This document shows, in pieces, positions 27,001-38,813 of a stretch of 64,000 nucleotides of DNA; the first letter of the stretch is position 1, and each line of letters opens with the position of its first letter. Both the position numbers and the translations under genes were made by a program. A model generated the notes under the pieces. It had not been told where the DNA came from. It was given only the letters and a program-made list of their open reading frames with translations, and made no database searches. Source of the stretch: Daphnia pulex (lineage: Eukaryota; Arthropoda; Branchiopoda; Diplostraca; Daphniidae); NCBI RefSeq assembly GCF_021134715.1, contig NC_060018.1, positions 8,573,501 through 8,637,500 of the forward strand. Reading direction: 5' to 3'.

Positions 27001-30000
27001 GGGGGGGGATTTCAGGCTTTCAGCCTCTGTTACGTAGTAATCTAGGACGGGTCAAATTTGTGTTACAATTTGTTACAATGGGTTAAAAAAATGTGAAAAT
27101 CGCGTTACATAATACAGTGCCGGTCCACTTATGCGCCCATTGGTGCAGCGGTCGTATAATTGGATGGTCGCATAACCGGCCAAATGAATTAGTAGTAAAC
27201 TTGTAGAAGGTGATGTCTGAATCTTAGTAACACTTTGCTTAAAGAAAACAAATTGTTACGACGGACGAAAGTCATCTTTGTTCGAAAAAGTCCAAACCTT
27301 TTTCAATAATGAAGATAAATGACAATTTAAAAACAAAATAGGGGAGAACGGGGTCATGATGGACACGGGTCATATTGGACAAATGTAATTATTCCCTCAG
27401 TTCAGAAGATAAAATTAAATTTTTTTATTTTTTATGTAGAATTTAGTGTTTTACATCAAGGATAAACTTTTTATTGAGATCGCGTGATTATTTTGGATGT
27501 TATCCCAAATTAAATAAAATAGTTAGTTAGTTTGATGTAATTTTTTTTTCGATTTCAATAGCTATAAAATAACATAAAAACGTGATACCTTAAAAAACAA
27601 ATTATAGATATAACTAGAGCATTCATTCCTTTATGTTTACCGTAAAAATTACATTTTAATGTCAAGTACATTAAAAGATATAAGCAAAATACAAAAAAGT
27701 ATAGGGTCGGGTCAGATTGGACAGCAGTTTTAGGGGTGTATTTGGACAACGCTAACTATAGCAGTGGGAGGAGCTTAGTAGCCTTAGGGCCCAAATTCCC
27801 GTAAAATGTCCAATCTAGCCCCCTCTTTACAGAAACACTCATAACTCTTAAGTTTTTTACACGATTTTATCCATTTTAGCGTGGATGACTAAAGAATGGA
27901 CGGAGAATTCGAAAATATTTTTTTTAAATTTTTGTCATGGATCATTGTGCCTTTAATTAGCACTGTCCAATCTCATACATAGCCTGTCCAGTTTGACCCC
28001 ACGTTTTTTCGCGAAGGTACAAAAAATTGACTTTGTAAAAATCGTTACAACTTCTTTATTTTCAAACGGTAAAATAAATAAAAAATATAGTAGGTAGACA
28101 AGAGGATACTTTACAATGCATGTAAAACATATTTCATAAAAAAGAAATACAAAAAGAAATAATAGAAAAATAAAATTTTTTTCCAAGATGACCCCGTTCT
28201 CCCCTACCTCGAAATGGATTAAAATAATCCAAGTCGCGGCATATTTATCGGCAGAAAAGTTTGAACTAGGGGAATCTCACGCCAGAAAGTGGTGCAAGCA
28301 AAAGGGTGGTCGTATACCTGGATTGGCCGTATGGGCAGGCGGTCTGATAAGTGGACCAGCAATGTAAATGAACGCCGCCTTGTCAGAATAATCAAAAGCG
28401 CAGAAGACAACAAAATGTGTGCGCCACCCAGCGGTGGGAAAAAGGAGGGAAAAATTAAAGAAGATTTAGCGCAACCCATGTTTCGACATTTTTCAGTATT
28501 TCTAGTGCAATTTTTTTTATAATTTGAGTTTTTAGATCAAATCCACTAAATATCTGGAATTTTTACGGTTTTGAGGTAGTTTAAAGTTAAAAAAAGGGGG
28601 GGGGTAAATTAAGTGAGATTCTGGATATTCTACGAGATTCTATGGGATTCCACGGGATTTTGTGAGATTCTGAAGATTCTACGACATCCTGAAGCTTCTA
28701 TGAGATTCTGGGGATTATGGAGGGATTCTAGCCAAGATTCTAGCCAGAATGTACGAGGATTCTGAGAGTTGCCAACCCCCCGAATTAATGCCATGTTGCC
28801 GGAGACTGTTTGATTTCTTTATTAAAGATTTAGGAGAAAAGTCTCTATTTGCTGAGAAAAGCCGGGAAAAATTCAAACTTTTCTCATTTTCCCGGAGTTT
28901 CACTGGGCGAAAGATTTAGCAACTTCTCGTCGTTCTCGATTGTGTCCAAAACCAAGACCCTAAATTTTTTTTTTATTGGATTTTAGATTCTATTGTTGTA
29001 GTTCTAGTAGCAGTGGTGGTTCTAATGATTGTTTTAGGTTCTACTGTCCAATCTATGAATCCAAATATGAGGGGGGGGGGATTTTTGGTTTTCTCTCGCG
29101 CCAACGAAAAAACAAAGGGATGGGAGCGGAAAAAAGGGGAATTCTACTTTTTCGTTTTTTAACTTCAAATGAAACTGAGATAATATCAATCAAAAAAATT
29201 GAAAATCAGACCTGAAATAAAGCTAACGCAGGTCGATTTTTTGAAAAAAAATCGGGGGTTGGCAACTCACAACTTGGGTGTACGAAGATTCGGGATTCTA
29301 GAGAGATTCTAGAGATTCCGAAAGATTCTATGAGAGGAGAGATAGGGAGATTCTGGCCAGGGTGGACCAGGGTGTACGAAGATTCTGGGGAGTTGCCAAC
29401 CCCCGAAAAAAATTGCGTTTCCCTAGCCCTAGCGGTTCAACTGCAAAAAAGGCCAAAGTGGCCTAATTTGCATAATGTCCTCTCGGCTTTCCAAAGACTT
29501 TTAGAACCGGCCCAAAGTACTTCAGGAAATGAAAACAAAAATCTGAAAAAAATCAGAGGTGTCCTCACTACCTCTAGCTATGTACATACCAAATTTGAAA
29601 GCATTTGGTTAAAAACTATAGTACTGAGAGGACTGCAAAAACAGCGTTTTTGCATAAGGTCCTCTCGGGCTTCCAAAGACTTTCGGTAGGTACTTTTTTG
29701 TTTTAATTCATTTGTTCTAGTGTCAGAATATCTTAATTACAATTTAGAATTTAGTAATTTTGACCACCGTTCTACTATCTTTCTTCTGGTAGCCTAGTAG
29801 TGGCACGAACCGAATAAAATTGTATTTAAAACTTTCTTAATCCAATTCTTAACCAATTAAATTGAAACTGTAATGTTTAATTACTCAAAATAATCCCATT
29901 ATTGAACTTGTCTCGTTGTTCCGTAATTAGTTCTTCCATGCTGGGAAATATCAATCTCTATTTTTATTCAAATTTTCCTTTTTATTACATTTTAAGGGGA

Positions 30001-33000
30001 TGTATAGTATTCTCAAGAAGGTATGGCCTAAAGACCGACTAATATTTGCCGACTTAGGGGTGCTTTAAATCTCTCCTACACGATGCGCGGTTCTGCACCG
30101 AACATAAAGGCGCATATGGGTTCTAAAGAAGATAGCAAATATCGATAAATGTCTATACAAGTAGTTCAAGTAACGTTCAGATGATGCACGGTTCAAGATA
30201 GTGCCCCTTCTATATAGAGAAAGAGATACACCACACCAACCACATCATAGGCATAATGGAACTTCCGAGTAGGATGAATTGTGAACATTAAAGCTCTCTG
30301 CTAGAGTTTTGGTGTAGGAGGTGATTCTGACGAAAAACTAGTAAAAAGGAAACAGGTTGCACGTTCAAGTTGCTTTCTCTGTTTTTTCCCCGGTTAAGTA
30401 TGGGGGAATAAGCTCTATAAATAGGTTGAAATAAGGCCTAAACGCACCTAAAAGGGTCGACTGAAACAAGCAGAATCTCCGAGTCCGAGAGCGATAACTC
30501 GAATGGGCTTCTGTCGGCTATGGCAATTTTTAAGAGTAAGCCGGGGCAGACAGCAGGGCTGATGAGAAGTTTCAGGGAGATAACTGATAACTACACAATG
30601 TTGGTAGACCCTAAACTCCAAAGTAATAATATGAAACAGTGCCAGACCAGACTGCATTCCTCATAGCGAAAATAGCAAAACTTGAGACGACATCTGGCAG
30701 CATCATCTGGATGGATCAGACTGATGGATCAGAAACTGCTGTAGGCAACACAATTAAGTTTAGGTCTAAGTCTCACAAAAATAATGCCTGTCCGCCTGTT
30801 TTTATTTAAAAAAATCGAAAAATAAAAAAAAAACTCGCTCGAGACAGAAGGTACTCATCATAAGTGTTTGTCTCTAGTCCACATGCATATTCTCGCGAAT
30901 GCATGTATCCTTATGTATGAGCGCACGCGCGCTTGAGAGTGTTTCGATGTTTACAGTCGATTTATCACATTGTTTAAGAAATGTGAGAAATTAAAAACAA
31001 AGGGAGGTATGAGCGCAAAAGAATAAACAAATATGTAAGGTAAAAGGAAAATCTTAAGTAGCCTATAATATCTCAGATACGTAACAAAGAAGATGTCGGA
31101 ATTTTTCTATGCTATTTCTGAACAATCCTAGCCGTTTAAAGCATAAGATAGCTAAACATTAAAATAAAAAATAATAAATAAAAAAGCTGTTGTATAATTA
31201 GTAATTTTTTTCCTGTGTGATGTAGGCCTAAATAAAAGAAAGTATAGAAGAATTTAACCACAGTAGCAAGGAAACTAACCTCACTATAGTTTCATATTTT
31301 CATGTTTGAATCATCTTTGCAATTCAACAAAGTAAATAGAGCCATCTTTGCCTTAGCGCAGCAATACCGGAATAACCGTTCAAACTTACCCGAGCCTCAG
31401 ACCTCCGGACAATGAGAAAAGTTGGTTAGTATAAAGGCTAGGTGGTTTGTACGATTTCACGCTCACGCCATCGGCTATACCGTGCTGTCATACCGTTTCT
31501 GTAGTGTGATGGACTGATAGAAGTTTGGTGGTTCTCGCAGCACCGCAGGCTACTGCTTGCTCGATCGATAAAGGTTAGCGTTAGCTGTTGCGGTAATTGG
31601 TACGTGTGATGGTTCGCTGTTGCTTCAGCTGGCTGTTGAATAGCTCAAGGACTGAGTTTTTTTTTCGGTTAATATTCTTTTCTGAAACAAGTTTACATTG
31701 CAGCAATGCACCATAAATGCGCAAATAGGCTGCAAATCCGAAATAGCGCCCAAGACTTAATATGTATGAAAATTGTAGAACGGCAAATATGATTTCAAAG
31801 CACAGGTCTAGGTTATTGGCGGTCTGCAAAGCAGTGCATTTGTTGACCCTACTAATCTTTCCGTAATGACATCAATGAAATCATCGTTTTTTTTATTTAT
31901 TATTGCGATAAATATTGTGGATTCGGCTAACACGGCAAATATCATAATGCTACGCTTAATGAGAAATACTGAAATACGGCATGTATACGAATTTGAAATT
32001 CGAAGAACGTACGTTGTCTGAAGCCTGCGCCGTAACGCGGTATTTTATTTTGTTTTTATTTCGTGTACGTAATGCAGTATATTGCGAGTGAGCGAAAACA
32101 AGATCGCCATGCGCTGTTATAGCGACGATCTTGGTTGACGCTAGACGCCCTGCCATACAACATGGATTAAAGTGAATAAGAGTGAATAAGTCATCAAAAA
32201 GCAAGTAAAGAAAAAAAAAAACAAGTTTTGTCTCGAACTATACCCTTTGAAATGATTAACTGCAAGATGAAGCTCCAAAGTTACCACGGAAACAAGTAAC
32301 TAAATTGGTTCAACTCCTTTCAGAACAAGAGTGAAACCGAGTGAAACTAATAGAGGAAAACTACAAAAGTAGTAGAACGCATTCAGTTAATTATGAGTGC
32401 TGTGCTGCTGCCTACTGGTTTTGTACGAAACGCTCTGCTGCAATCTACGTTTCAAAGAGAAAGAAATATTTGATTTCGAAAAAGAGCGTGCGGCTGAATG
32501 ACTATAAATATCTTTCGGCGAAGAGAATCCCGCCTGTTCCACCTTATGGATGCCCGTTCCCGTATAGCACCGCCAGCGAAGAGCGGCGTGAAGTGCTGCC
32601 GACCGTCCCTTTGCTGTGACTTGTTCAAAAGACCAAGACTCTCTAAGGAAATTAATCCATTGCCAGCCAATGTACCATATATCCTTTTCTCTAAGCTCGA
32701 TAGTACAATCGATCACGAATAAAGTAAGACGAGCGCATTGCAATCTCAATAAGACTAGCCTTCAAAGAGTCGCTGCCAGTCCGAGACAGCGGTTTTCTAT
32801 AGATCTTATCTTGGTCAGTTTCTTACATCTTATATGTAGCCTATTCTCTTGTATCCTAAACGTAATTACTAATGTTTTGGCTTCTATGATTTTCAGTCAC
32901 GCAATTGGTAATCAAGAATTATGTATGATTTTTGAATGCACATCAGTAATGTTTCAGTCAAATATCAGCACAGAAACCTACTGCACACAAAATAAATTTT

Positions 33001-34130
33001 CGATTTGGTAATGGGCTTAAGCTAAAGGGATCAAACTTCTGAGACTCCTTACGAAATCATAGTTCTATACATAGTGGTCTATGGGCAAACCTACGGCTGT
33101 AAATTGGTGTTAACTCCAATTCGCGAAATGCCATAAAATCGTCGGACGAAATTGGTGCAATATACCTGCTTACTGCAGGAAGCTCGACCTATTGCTCTTT
33201 CGTACTCGGCATGCGCTTCATCCCTGATAGCTTATTCGACTTCGTATATATAACCCAAGGATCAATGAGAAATCTTCCTTTTTCCCCGCTGCACACCAGA
33301 TTCGGTGATTCGGTATGGTTGCGGGCGTAATAATATTACAAGACATGCAATATACATATAGAATTATATAGAACTTTCACACGAGTGCAGACTAGGCGTA
33401 TATACACGTATATACGTAGACACAGACAGACGGGCGCTTGGATGTTAGATCTATATGAACTTCCATTTCGCCGGATTTCGCCACTCGGGCCGGCCCTTCG
33501 AGAAACTTGCCCATCGCCTAAATTTCGAATCGATGATAAATAATGTCCGTCACACAGCCTCATACTACCCGGAATATTGTCGACATGGCCATGACAAATC
33601 GAGGAAAAGCCCATCGGCTAGACTCCAAAAGGGAGGTGAACGAGAGAAAAGGAGGAGGCCTCCGACCAGCAGGTGAATGCTGGCACCAGCTGAATTATAT
33701 AGGATGAGACGGTTCATCGTGGGCGTGTATATTGAACTGTGTTCTCTCGTCGGAAATGGCACGATGTCATTACACATAGGAGACCGAATGCATGCGAAAG
33801 TGCACAGCCGTACGTATATATCGACTCATGGTTTATGCCTATAGTGCTAAAGTATAGATATATATAGAAGCTTCTGCGTCTAGCGATTGCGTTTTCGCCT
33901 ACCTGCGTGACGAGCGGTATGAGAGTTTGTTCGATACTCTTGGTGTGGATGCGAAGGCTGTGCAGCTCGGGCGGGCGAGGGCTGTGGCTGGCGAACGACA
34001 AACTATGGCCAGCCGAGGCATTATTGGACGAGGTCACGGCGGCGGCGGATAATAACGACGAGGATGATGATGTGGCAACAGAAGCAGCACTGGTGGCCGT
34101 TGCAGACGTGCAGGCCATTGAAGTTGCCAT
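28..34130 (-). CDS. CTNNAL1: alpha-catulin (vinculin/alpha-catenin family scaffold), 12 coding exons
   Basis: Coding exons, 5' to 3' on the minus strand: 34130-33903, 11506-11317, 10248-10004, 9844-9635, 5212-5015, 3368-3114, 2935-2527, 1974-1853, 1527-1477, 1344-922, 846-640, 228-28. All junctions are GT-AG, phases agree, and they sum to 912 residues (human protein about 734). Diagnostic catulin stretches are KSIEQTLIPLVTQ near residue 60, GDRQNDLKDE, DFTDSAYTSHEHREN, LCKLLRHV-type and SSMAFSMYQFTRGEGTLKT; the last separates it from true alpha-catenin. The family is a helical-bundle cytoskeletal scaffold linked to Rho-GEF and dystrophin-type complexes. Extra length comes from a Ser/Ala-rich N-terminus, a Gly/Ser insert near residues 163-178 and a Gly/Ala insert near 671-715. 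The start is the first ATG in a frame that stays open upstream to a TGA about 45 bases away, so an upstream coding exon is possible. The 3' UTR lies outside the window. Confidence 0.93.
5213..9634 (-). other. 4.4-kb alpha-catulin intron, no recognised content
   Basis: The intron lies between the exon ending LLTASK and the exon starting TCLRHPEC. It is AT-rich with purine/pyrimidine-rich low-complexity DNA at 7.2-8.0 kb. Open frames there are short and repetitive, and I support none of them. Confidence 0.7.
7786..7825. repeat. 8-bp tandem repeat GAAGGAGC, about 5 copies
   Basis: Five consecutive copies of GAAGGAGC (the last ending in A) lie in an alpha-catulin intron. It is a simple minisatellite without evident function. 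Confidence 0.85.
17334..17385. repeat. (GA)n microsatellite
   Basis: A nearly pure run of AG dinucleotides with a few C interruptions. The Leu/Ser- or Arg/Glu-rich open frames across it are artefacts of the repeat. Confidence 0.9.
23378..23455 (+). repeat. tRNA-Asp-like degenerate sequence, left copy
   Basis: It contains GATCTAATGGTCAGC (D-arm/A-box-like), then GATGTCATT (anticodon-loop-like, GTC = Asp) and GATCGAATATCG (T-arm/B-box-like), ending in AAAGTAGAAAT. It matches the inverted copy at 23690-23770 at roughly 70 percent by eye. The acceptor stem does not pair, so it is not a functional tRNA. It could be a tRNA-derived SINE end or a tRNA pseudogene. Confidence 0.4.
23690..23770 (-). 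repeat. tRNA-Asp-like degenerate sequence, right inverted copy
   Basis: Read on the minus strand, it has GGTCTAATGGTTAGC (D-arm-like), CTGTCAT (seven-base loop with GTC) and GAGGTTCTAGTTTCGG (T-arm-like), then GAAGTAGAAAT. It is the inverted partner of 23378-23455, with about 235 bases between them. The acceptor stem is not complementary, so a functional tRNA is unlikely. Confidence 0.45.
24111..24175. repeat. short tandem duplication
   Basis: A unit of about 30 bases around ACTATCGAAAGTTTCATAAC occurs twice in tandem within alpha-catulin intron 1. No function is apparent. Confidence 0.8.
25075..26452 (+). mobile_element. dead Tc1/mariner-type transposon with two introns in the transposase
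   Basis: Pieces of a Tc1-like transposase appear in order: a helix-turn-helix segment (MSQRQIARRF), the GRPR-type linker (RTRSGRPRVTT), the first catalytic block (VIWSNEKTF, where the usual Asp is Asn), the second (FMQDG-CPAHTA) and the third (PSFSPDLYPI-stop-DFWG, where TAG stands at the expected catalytic Glu). Two canonical GT-AG introns, 25312-25375 and 25900-25955, restore the reading across TAC-VNP and QDG-CPAHTA. There are also frameshifts near 25120 and 25500. The transposase cannot be active. The terminal inverted repeats were not resolved; GCAACTAGG near 25015, inverted near 26558, is a weak candidate. The orientation is opposite to the host gene. Confidence 0.8.
27115..28364. mobile_element. 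middle nested DNA transposon (element B), TA target duplication
   Basis: The left terminus CAGTGCCGGTCCACTTAT and the inverted right terminus CATTGCTGGTCCACTTAT match at 16 of 18 bases. Both are flanked by TA (27113-27114 and 28365-28366), as expected of Tc1/mariner/pogo elements. The interior has no transposase and is itself interrupted by element C. It is inserted inside the right terminal repeat of element A. Confidence 0.82.
27339..28206. mobile_element. innermost nested DNA transposon (element C)
   Basis: The terminal inverted repeats TAGGGGAGAACGGGGTCAT are perfect at both ends (27339 onward, and inverted ending at 28206). TA at each outer edge may be the target site. The interior is AT-rich, with recurring motifs of the GGTCA..TTGGACA type in both orientations, and has no recognisable transposase. 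It lies inside element B and is therefore the youngest of the three insertions. Confidence 0.82.
28615..29404. repeat. degenerate GATTCT repeat block with inverted GTTGCCAACCCCC motifs
   Basis: Irregular 8-14-base units built on GATTCT fill 28615-28763 and 29279-29389. AGTTGCCAACCCCC occurs at 28767-28780 and 29391-29404, and its reverse complement at 29254-29267. The pair at 28767 and 29267 brackets about 500 bases like terminal repeats. This is probably a decayed repeat element or satellite; no coding sequence was seen. Confidence 0.65.
29467..29683. repeat. pair of ~35-bp direct repeats
   Basis: A unit of about 35 bases beginning TTTGCATAA and containing GTCCTCTCGG and CCAAAGACTTT occurs at 29467-29501 and 29649-29683, nearly identical. 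The sequence before each copy is also related (ACTGCAAAAA). It looks like part of an uncharacterised repeat in alpha-catulin intron 1. Confidence 0.7.
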
Positions 34131-37100
34131 CGCTTTAACTAGCCAGTCCTCGAGTTCTCTGGCGTCTGCACGAATTCAACACACATAAATCCCTTTGTCG
34201 GACGATGACCGCATTCACTGTCCAACACTGGCCGTTGTTTAGCAAAGCGGCGCTACCACTTGAGCAGACAACGGTCGAACCCCAACTCGAACTCAAGTCG
34301 AACAGACAGCGCGATCCTTAACGATTGCACGTTCATCCTCTTCCGCTCCTTTTCCTCCCGCATCATCGGCGCCTATGTAGAGCCAGCCTATGGCCGATTC
34401 GTACAGGATTCCTGGTTCGATGCGCTCCAACTGGCTGGGACTACTCCCCCCTTATGACGTCAATCTTTAAATCAAATTCAACTCGCATCAGCTCCTAATA
34501 AGTAATAACTCACACGGTCAAACGTCGAATTTCTTCAGGTTGAATGTGCCAATCTCTTGTCGGGAGCTCCCAATGGCGCTGCTGCAACGTGATTTTCTCT
34601 GCGCCGTCCTTATATTGTACACGGGAGAATTTATAAGTCGTCGTCGGCTGTTTTCCCTTTCACTTTAGCATTTTTTTCCCGCTCCTTTTTTTGTGTACTT
34701 CCTTATTCATTTTTTTTCTCTATTGCTGACTCTTTTAGGCCTGTCTTTATCTGCTTGACTTTCCCGAGGTTTTTTTTTTCCCTTCCTCTTTGCCTGTATA
34801 TCTCCTTACATGAGCGGTCACTCATTCGGAAGGGTGTCGTGTGTCTCGCCAGCTGGCGAATGTATAGAAAGAGGGCAGCACATGGTCTATCTATATATCG
34901 ATCGGGACCGGTGGCACCCACCAGCAACAGCAATCCATAGTCCAGCTGATTGTCGGCTCGGCGTCTACAGACGTGAAGAATGCAGACGTGTGTGCGTAAG
35001 CTTACTGCACAGCAAGGATAAGTGTCCATCCACTTGGTGTATTGTCCCGTTTTCTTTGACCCGAGTGCTACTGCTTTAAGGAGCCGACAGATATAGGGTC
35101 GAGATGACCGCACCAGAAACAGAGCTAGAGAAACACAGCGCACATTCCGATACACATCACTTACGCAACCAAGGCACTCGATTTCACATGTAAATTCGCA
35201 AGTTTTCACTGAAATCATTAAAAAAACGTCAATAGATTAAACTTTTTCACTTGTCGATATCAGCTGACGTGAGAGAGGGGGAGGGGGGGGCACTGCTTTC
35301 CCTGCGATTGGATTACTGGCGGACGACCTCGAAATTAGGGTCGTTATAATTCAGTTTGGCATCAAAAGAATCTAGACACACCGCCTCTCTTCTCCCGTCG
35401 CGTAGACGATCCGTCCCTCCATCATCATGCGCACTCACCAAGGAATTCCTCATCTGGCTCTTTCTCTTTTTCTCTGCATTGTGTCACTGCTGTCGCCCTG
35501 TCGTCAGATGCCTAACTCACAAGATATAGTTTCGAAATTCAATCAGAGTTATTGCGGAGAAAACCAATAGTCCAAACTTCCAGCAACAGCGTGCTATACA
35601 GCGTTTCTACAGCCAGCAGCAACCCAACATCACACTCTACTGATTCTACACACCACAGGAGCAGTCAATGTCGGCTATTAGTTTCCCAGCCGAAGGTGCT
35701 GGATTTCTCGTTTGTTGTTGTCGCACTGGAAGACGACACACGCGTGGCGGCTCCTACTAGGCGTCTAGAGGTACTAAGGCGTTCAACACTTTGCTGGATA
35801 GTTTTTCTCGAGTCTCGGCCGACTGTCTCCTGCCGACGGTTTGTTTTTGATTTGTGTAGTGCCGGGCTTTTTTCTTGCTGTGCGTTGGCCTCTTCTCTCT
35901 CTCTCTCTCTCTTCTCTCTGCGCGACTTTGTCTTGCCTTTTGTTATTGTTGTCCTTGTTGTTTCCTTGGGGCTTCCTTTTCTCGCTTTCTGGCCTTTCCC
36001 GAAATACCCAGCTCGATAAAGGAATGAACCACAGCACTGCTGGTGTCGGGAGAAGGAGCTTTGGCACGTTCCTGCGGCCGGCCGCTTTCACCGCCACTTT
36101 CGACGGAAACTCGACGCCGAATGAGCAACATCAAGCCCCTGGCAGTGCCGTATATCCCTCCTGATGTATACTGATGAAGCAGTGTGGTAGCAGCGGCACT
36201 AGTAGCCTAGTAGCACTCGTCGCAGCAGCAGCCCAGCCCAAACAAACGTCGAAGCAGCACAGCACGCAGCGACTGACGACGACGACTTCGGTGACAGTCT
36301 CTCTCTATACTGATCTCCACTCACGACCGCTCACGACGAGTTTCCCAGTTCTGACGCTCTTCCTTCTCCACAGAAGCCAGTCATGGTTCCTCGTCCTCTG
36401 CAGCTGCTCTAAGTCTCTTCAACTCTGCTACGAACGAAAAAAAAAATGAAAAATAAAATAAAAACGAAAAAAAAAAGAAAAAGAGAGAAAGAGAGAGAGA
36501 GCCAGTCGGTTTGGCGTTCAATGCATGTTTTGGTCCTTCTCCTCAGACATTCCCGTTCGTACAACTCCCACCGATTCTCCCTCCCCACACCTTGTCCTCC
36601 TCCCACCCAGCCCCCTTTGATTCCTCCTCTTTTTGGCTTCCTTGATAATGGCAAAGTATTTTTCCCATTCTTTTTTAGGAGAGAAGAGTGGGTGGAATGG
36701 GAGAGGGGGGCCGGGTGTCGGGATCGCGGGAGTTGGAAGAGTTTGGATTTGGGAGGTTGGTTGGTTGGTTGGATGGTTGGAAGAGAGAAATTTTTCTTTT
36801 AGGTTTCTTCTCTTGTGTACATTACACACGCCCACGTCGTTCTCATGACGAGTCGAGTCCTATGGCCCGTCTCTTTTTCTCTTCAGCTGCCTCTCTCTCT
36901 CTTTCTTCCACTGATGCACGCGGGAAAAAAAAGAGAAGAGTGAGAGAGAGAGAGTCGCATATGTACATGTACAATATGCCGGGGCCGAGCAAAACTCGCT
37001 TTATGTATTTGATGCTATTTTAGCCTGGGCACGGGCGTTGAACGAACGACGACGTGCAGCCACTCCATCTAGCCAGCTTCGCAAAGCCGAGCGTGAACTC

Positions 37101-38805
37101 GTATTAGCTCCCGCTTCTGGTTTCGCCTCTTATCTTAGTCAGACACTGTTGCCTACTGTACATCTCTCTCTCTCTCTCTCTCCTCCCAAACCTCCCTCCT
37201 CAAGTCATACGAATGAATAGCCCAGCCCTCTTGATCTAAATATGTATACCATTGTGTGCGGTTATGGAGCCAATATTCTTATGGTTCACAAATCGCACCG
37301 AAGATTCTCGCCTGTATACCCTTTTGGAATCCCCCCCCCCACCGCCATCATCAATAAACGTTACAAATAATAATACAAAAAAGTCTTACTACTCATGAAC
37401 TATAATTCATTGAAAACCCCTTTCTTCTAATTAGGTTGGCGTCCTGCGTATATGGAGAGACATCCGTTATGGTATATTTGTTCTGCATTACCATTTGAGA
37501 TATCATGCTGCATCTCGAGTCTCGAGTCTGACAGTCGCTCTGCTCTGCTGTACCATCGTAAGTTACAGGCAGGCGCAAACTGCAGCCTAGTCGACTCATC
37601 TGCAACTCTCAACTTTGTTTCAGAGCGAGAAATCAAATAACGTCCTACATAACTTGAATTCAATTCCTGGGAAAAGCTCCATTACATAGAAACTTAGTAA
37701 TTGGTGTAATTATACGGATTCAAGTGTAAATAGCGTTACAAAATAGTTATTCACTTAGTTCAAATATTATGTGGGCAAGAAATTATCGAAAGATTCGCTC
37801 TCTAAAAGTTTTGGCGAAGACTGGAGACACGACCGACTGATTTAGTCGTAAAAATGGGAAGCTTATACTGGTATACTCACCTTTCCGACTTCCAGTTTAA
37901 GGGTTAATACGACGCAACACTTTATTTCCGCATAAATTTCCACGTCTGTGTAAGACCTGCTTCGTTTTATTTACCCTCTCTTATTTTCCCTTTCTACGAG
38001 ATTTCGAGGAAACTCTTAAAAAAAGGAAGACGCAAAATACATTTTGGTGAACACATTTACACTAAGAAATCCATGATCGAAATTGGCTTATTATTTGGTA
38101 TATTCCGTGTTGACGTAAATTATGACGCATATCGCAAACCATGCTCAGTACAGCAGGGAATCCCTTGGTTCCTTTTCTTCGCATTACTGCTTATAGTGCT
38201 TGCTGTGAAGCTCTCGAACCAAAATAGAATCCAAACGAAACTATATAAGAGTCTGATGTTGCATGTGTGTGTTTTATCTAGCTTCAAAAAAAGGCGGGCC
38301 TTGCCTCGTTGTCGGGCTTTCTCATTTCCCTGACTTATTCTTGTCCTCTTCAACCAGCTAGTTGAAGAGAATGAATAGCAGACGCGTCAAACATAAGAGT
38401 TGTGTAGTTACATATTAAGCTGGTAAATATAGAGGTGTTTGGGTTTTCAAATATTTTCCAAGCCCCGGGAAAATATAGCGAGAAGCGATATGTGTTGCTG
38501 GTCTGTTTGATCGATATCAACTTATTATATAACTACAAATTATAAATATGTTGAAAATACAAAAAATTTGCGAATTTTTTCGTTAGGTGTAAAATCCTTT
38601 TTTGTCAAGACGATGATTTTTGTTATCAAAAGTTAGTGTAATAGGGTTTTACGCTACGTTGGTGTCCTGATGAGAAAAAAAATCAACCGATCCGTTATAA
38701 CGAGATCGCTTTCTTTCTAATATTTATTAAATTTATATAAGTTTCCGAAATTTTCACAGAAAAAAGCAGGCGACCATTTTCCCCAAATACACTTTGACAC
38801 CTCCC
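34131..38805. other. 5' flank of alpha-catulin, no recognised gene
   Basis: This is the GC-richer segment upstream of the alpha-catulin start codon, with CT/GA microsatellites (for example 35892-35913 and 37160-37182) and poly-purine tracts at 36430-36505. It probably holds the promoter and 5' UTR, but no initiator or splice-linked non-coding exon could be fixed. Open frames of up to about 170 codons here are compositionally biased, and I do not support them as genes. Confidence 0.6.
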
Positions 38806-38813
38806 ATTATAAC
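38806..38813. other. left 8-bp target-site duplication ATTATAAC
   Basis: ATTATAAC immediately precedes the CAGTG terminus of the large element. The identical octamer follows the other terminus at 45535-45542. An 8-bp duplication is the hAT-superfamily signature. Confidence 0.9.

Larger units (their letters stand above)
26705..28379. mobile_element. outermost nested DNA transposon (element A), split by element B
   Basis: The left end is GGCGGCGTTCAT followed by ATTATGTAACGCGA. The matching inverted end is divided: TCGCGTTACATAA lies at about 27100-27112 and ATGAACGCCGCC at 28368-28379. The missing middle is exactly where element B sits between two TA dinucleotides. Removing B would rejoin one complete terminal repeat and leave an element of about 420 bases. 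No coding capacity was seen, so it is a MITE-like non-autonomous element. TTG flanks both sides and may be a short target duplication. Confidence 0.8.
11507..33902 (-). other. 22.4-kb first coding intron of alpha-catulin
   Basis: This interval joins the first coding exon (ending ...LVTQ with a GTAGGC donor) to the second (starting ITTLVSAP after CAG). I found no convincing host exon inside it. It holds the Tc1-like remnant, nested transposons, tRNA-like inverted pair and GATTCT block listed separately, plus microsatellites. GC-richer stretches at 16-20.6 kb and 33.3-33.9 kb could hide alternative promoters, but no start exon could be shown. Confidence 0.75.

Noticed and set aside
34703..35218. 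171-codon open frame upstream of alpha-catulin
   Set aside because: No family match, biased composition and overlapping frames on the other strand; treated as promoter/5' flank.
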